NCBI GenBank assembly: GCA_001629235.1
Contig: LUSA01000073.1
Coordinates: 1-8,031, forward strand
DNA from: Marine group II euryarchaeote REDSEA-S43_B8
GTDB lineage: Archaea; Thermoplasmatota; Poseidoniia; Poseidoniales; Thalassarchaeaceae
DNA: 8,031 nt
Direction of reading: 5' to 3'
The position numbers and the translations under genes were made by a program. Below the pieces are notes generated by a model. The model was given only the letters and a program-made list of their open reading frames with translations, was not told where the DNA came from and searched no databases. This document shows positions 6,356 through 8,031 of this stretch, in pieces. Each line of letters starts with the position of its first letter. Positions within the stretch are counted from its first letter, which is position 1.

Positions 6356-7045
6356 CTATTCTTCTTCAAACCAGGTCTCTCTCAAAAGAGATAGCTCTGG
6401 GTCATCTTTACCAACTATTGATAGATACTCGCCCGCGACACTCTCAGATAGGTAGACCGTTACTCCTGCATGCCAAATCGTTTCACCAGAGGCAACCATC
6501 CTAGCAGTATCGACCTCAATTATCGAAGGATCATCGTGATGCACTCTTCCTGCCTCAGCGGCATGCCTGATCGACGCAGAAAGATGGACATGGGCCCTAT
6601 CTCCCGGGCTTATCCCAATTTCAACTAGATTTCCTGCTTCTTCTGGAGCACAAGGATAGTATAGAGAATCCGGAATATCACCCGATGGTAGATCCAACTC
6701 TATCTCGACTGTATGGCCATAAGTAGCCCTCATCATATTCCCTCGTACCTCGTATCTTCCTTTTGGATCGGTTTCTGAGATAGCAACTAGATGGTGGGGC
6801 CTCAGCCAGTGCTGTCGACGCCTGCCTCCATCTTTGAATTTCCTTACTATGTCTCTGACGTCTATCCAACCATTGATGTCCATTTCCAGATCGAACTTCT
6901 CAGGAGCATGTCTGAGAACTAGGGCTAGCTTTCTTGCCATCCCGTCCCTTTCTCTAGTACTCATGATGAACTTGCCTTCTGAGTTACATGCGGGACATAG
7001 GTCATCGTCTGAGAAGTATCCGTGTACCGGGCATTCCCTAATCAT
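6356..7045 (-). CDS. kptA: RNA 2'-phosphotransferase KptA/Tpt1 with N-terminal zinc ribbon
   Basis: NAD-dependent enzyme that moves a 2'-phosphate from RNA onto ADP-ribose. Its purpose in archaea is unsettled, because their tRNA splicing leaves no such phosphate. From ATG 7045 the 229 residues start with a zinc ribbon (C5, H8, C17, C20 in ECPVHG...DLCPAC), a common addition in archaeal members. The catalytic Arg-His-Arg-Arg set is visible: LRH (Arg45, His46), MRATYGH (Arg106) and DRAHVHLS (Arg150, His152). INGWIDV and the late IWHAGVTVYLS block also fit. The YHGT motif of many homologues reads YYPC here. A TTG at 7072 could add nine residues (MNNPQRALI); no ribosome binding site separates the two starts and ATG is preferred. 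It converges on the zinc-ribbon gene with touching stops and diverges from the thiolase. Confidence 0.92.
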   Translation of the reverse strand: MIRECPVHGYFSDDDLCPACNSEGKFIMSTRERDGMARKLALVLRHAPEKFDLEMDINGWIDVRDIVRKFKDGGRRRQHWLRPHHLVAISETDPKGRYEVRGNMMRATYGHTVEIELDLPSGDIPDSLYYPCAPEEAGNLVEIGISPGDRAHVHLSASIRHAAEAGRVHHDDPSIIEVDTARMVASGETIWHAGVTVYLSESVAGEYLSIVGKDDPELSLLRETWFEEE

Positions 7046-7090
7046 GATTAACGCCCGTTGAGGATTATTCAAGAACCCCTCGGTCGTTCA

Positions 7091-7100
7091 AAATTTATTG
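7091..7100. promoter_or_regulatory. A/T core of a divergent promoter (kptA / thiolase)
   Basis: AAATTTATTG is the only A/T-rich element in the gap between kptA and the thiolase. On the plus strand, TTTATTG is about 26 nt before position 7122, giving a short leader to the GTG at 7141. On the minus strand, AATAAATTT would start a transcript near 7070, a short leader to the kptA ATG at 7045. Placement fits both genes; activity is inferred. Confidence 0.4.
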
Positions 7101-7140
7101 CTCTGGGAATCGTTATGGGGTCGCTACATGTCGGCACAAC

Positions 7141-7494
7141 GTGAGTTCAGTAATTGTTGATTGGCGTCGAACCCCATTCAGTAGGTCCCACAAGGGGGAA
7201 TTATCTGAAGTTAGGCCCGATGAATTTGCCTCACAGGTGCTAGTTGAGCTGCTTAACAACCTAAACATCGATCCAGCCGAAATAGATGACGTGATAGTCG
7301 GCTGTGCATATCCGGAAGGAGAGCAGGGATACAATATTGGACGCTTAATGGCACTTATGTCGGGACTGCCTAAGGAGGCTCCTGGAGTAACAATAAACAG
7401 ACTCTGCGGGTCTTCCATGCAGGCAATCATGTACGCATCGTCAAACATTTCTGCTGGCTGGGGTGAATGCTTCGTATGCGGTGGGATAGTGTGA
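7141..7494 (+). pseudogene. acetyl-CoA C-acyltransferase (thiolase), N-terminal part before a frame break
   Basis: Thiolase of the FadA/acetyl-CoA acetyltransferase type, which cleaves 3-ketoacyl-CoA in beta-oxidation or condenses acetyl-CoA. From GTG 7141 it starts VSSVIVDWRRTPFSRSHKG, close to the usual xxVIVDAxRTPFG start. GCAYPEGEQGYNIGR follows, then NRLCGSSMQAI with the acyl-carrying Cys89. After FVCGG the frame runs into TGA (7492-7494). Related enzymes continue here with GG(I/V)ESM(S/T)R, which is missing; the rest of the protein resumes in another frame from about 7491. No in-frame ATG exists; an ATG at 7128 is in another frame and stops after ten codons. Whether this is a true pseudogene or a sequence error cannot be decided from the window. 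Confidence 0.85.
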
Positions 7495-8031
7495 AGAGAA
7501 GGGGATTCAATTGGAGTCCACATCCAAAATTCGAAACTGATTTTCCGGAGGCCTACGTGAACATGGGCATCACTGCGGAGAATGTTGCAGAATTGTATGG
7601 GATATCCAGAACGGAACAGGAGGAATTTTCCCTCCTATCCCATACAAAGTCATCAAACGCCGAAAAGTCGGGTAAATTCGCCGAGGAGATAGTCCCCATT
7701 GTTCACAACGATGTTCTAATCTCTAAAGATGGGTGTATCAGGTCGAATTCCTCTCTGGAATCAATGTCTCGTTTAGGTCCGGCCTTCAAAGATGGGGGCA
7801 CAGTAACTGCTGCAACCTCCTCTCCGCTAACAGATGGGGCCGTTTTTTCTGTTGTTTGCAGTGAAGATTTTGCCAGAAAAAATGAATTGCAACCAATGGC
7901 CAGAATTGTCTCTGCTGCAACTACGGGTTGTCCTCCCGAACTAATGGGTTTGGGCCCTGTTTCTTCTACCAGACTTGCTCTAGACAGAGCAGGTTGGGAC
8001 TCCAATGAAATTGACGTCTTCGAATTGAATG
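7491..8031 (+). pseudogene. acetyl-CoA C-acyltransferase (thiolase), continuation in a shifted frame, cut by the window edge
   Basis: The frame beginning GTG AAG AGA at 7491 is open to the last base and continues the same thiolase. It reads RGFNWSPHPKFE, then NMGITAENVAELYGISRTEQEEF (the usual MGxTAENVAxxYxISRxxQDxF block), DGTxTA-like GGTVTAATSSPLTDGA, LMGLGPVSSTRLAL and finally EIDVFELN, where the NEAFA motif would start. The later catalytic GHP and CxGxG motifs lie beyond the window. It has no credible start of its own, so it should be read as the second half of the gene starting at 7141. Missing bases at the junction must be 1 modulo 3 to restore the frame. Reading both parts together gives a normal thiolase without other internal stops. 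Confidence 0.85.

Noticed and set aside
6641..6670. KptA has YYPC where many family members have YHGT, suggesting an inactive enzyme.
   Set aside because: The four catalytic Arg/His positions are intact, and from memory some euryarchaeal orthologues also carry YYP-type sequences here. It is probably a lineage variant rather than a loss of function.
7128..7160. ATG at 7128, well placed relative to the A/T element, as the thiolase start.
   Set aside because: It is in another frame and stops after ten codons. The GTG at 7141 gives the conserved VIVD...RTPF start directly, so a third frame error is possible but not needed.

Overview
The window reads as a compact piece of archaeal chromosome. The ribosomal protein and elongation factor genes are of the archaeal/eukaryotic kind: S12 with the MGxGLF start, S7 ending in an archaeal-type basic tail, and EF-2 rather than EF-G, with a diphthamide-site histidine. 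The lipid genes (isopentenyl phosphate kinase, isoprenyl diphosphate synthase) fit archaeal ether-lipid synthesis. Type 1 IPP isomerase, a zinc-ribbon KptA and a fatty-acid-type thiolase in one neighbourhood suggest a heterotrophic marine euryarchaeon of the Marine Group II/III (Poseidoniales-like) kind. That placement is inference, not shown by a marker tree.

Layout from left to right. Positions 41-3424 on the + strand carry the str cluster: rpsL (S12), rpsG (S7) and fusA (EF-2). rpsL and rpsG each have a GAGGTG Shine-Dalgarno exactly 6 nt before the start; fusA has AGGTGA plus a possible promoter of its own. The elongation factor 1A and S10 genes that often follow in archaea are absent. Instead, fusA meets a minus-strand isoprenoid operon with its stop codon touching the opposing stop codon. 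That operon (5883 down to 3425) has two genes: isopentenyl phosphate kinase, then one long protein fusing a type 1 IPP isomerase to a short-chain isoprenyl diphosphate synthase. Together they cover three consecutive steps: isopentenyl phosphate to IPP, IPP to DMAPP, and condensation to a C15-C20 chain for membrane lipids.

From 5950 on the + strand lies a small gene with a C-terminal zinc ribbon. Its frame is broken by a 67-bp direct tandem duplication. The two copies differ at three sites, all synonymous third-codon positions, which looks more like two strain alleles joined end to end than like gene decay. It abuts, stop to stop, a minus-strand kptA (RNA 2'-phosphotransferase). Divergent from kptA, a thiolase gene runs off the right edge. 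It is also frame-broken, near 7485-7493, where a conserved motif appears lost.

There is no sign of mobile elements, CRISPR arrays, rRNA or tRNA genes. No stretch of 300 bases lacks a gene. The most interesting biology is the isomerase-prenyl synthase fusion next to its substrate-supplying kinase; the most useful technical observations are the two frame breaks in the right-hand part.
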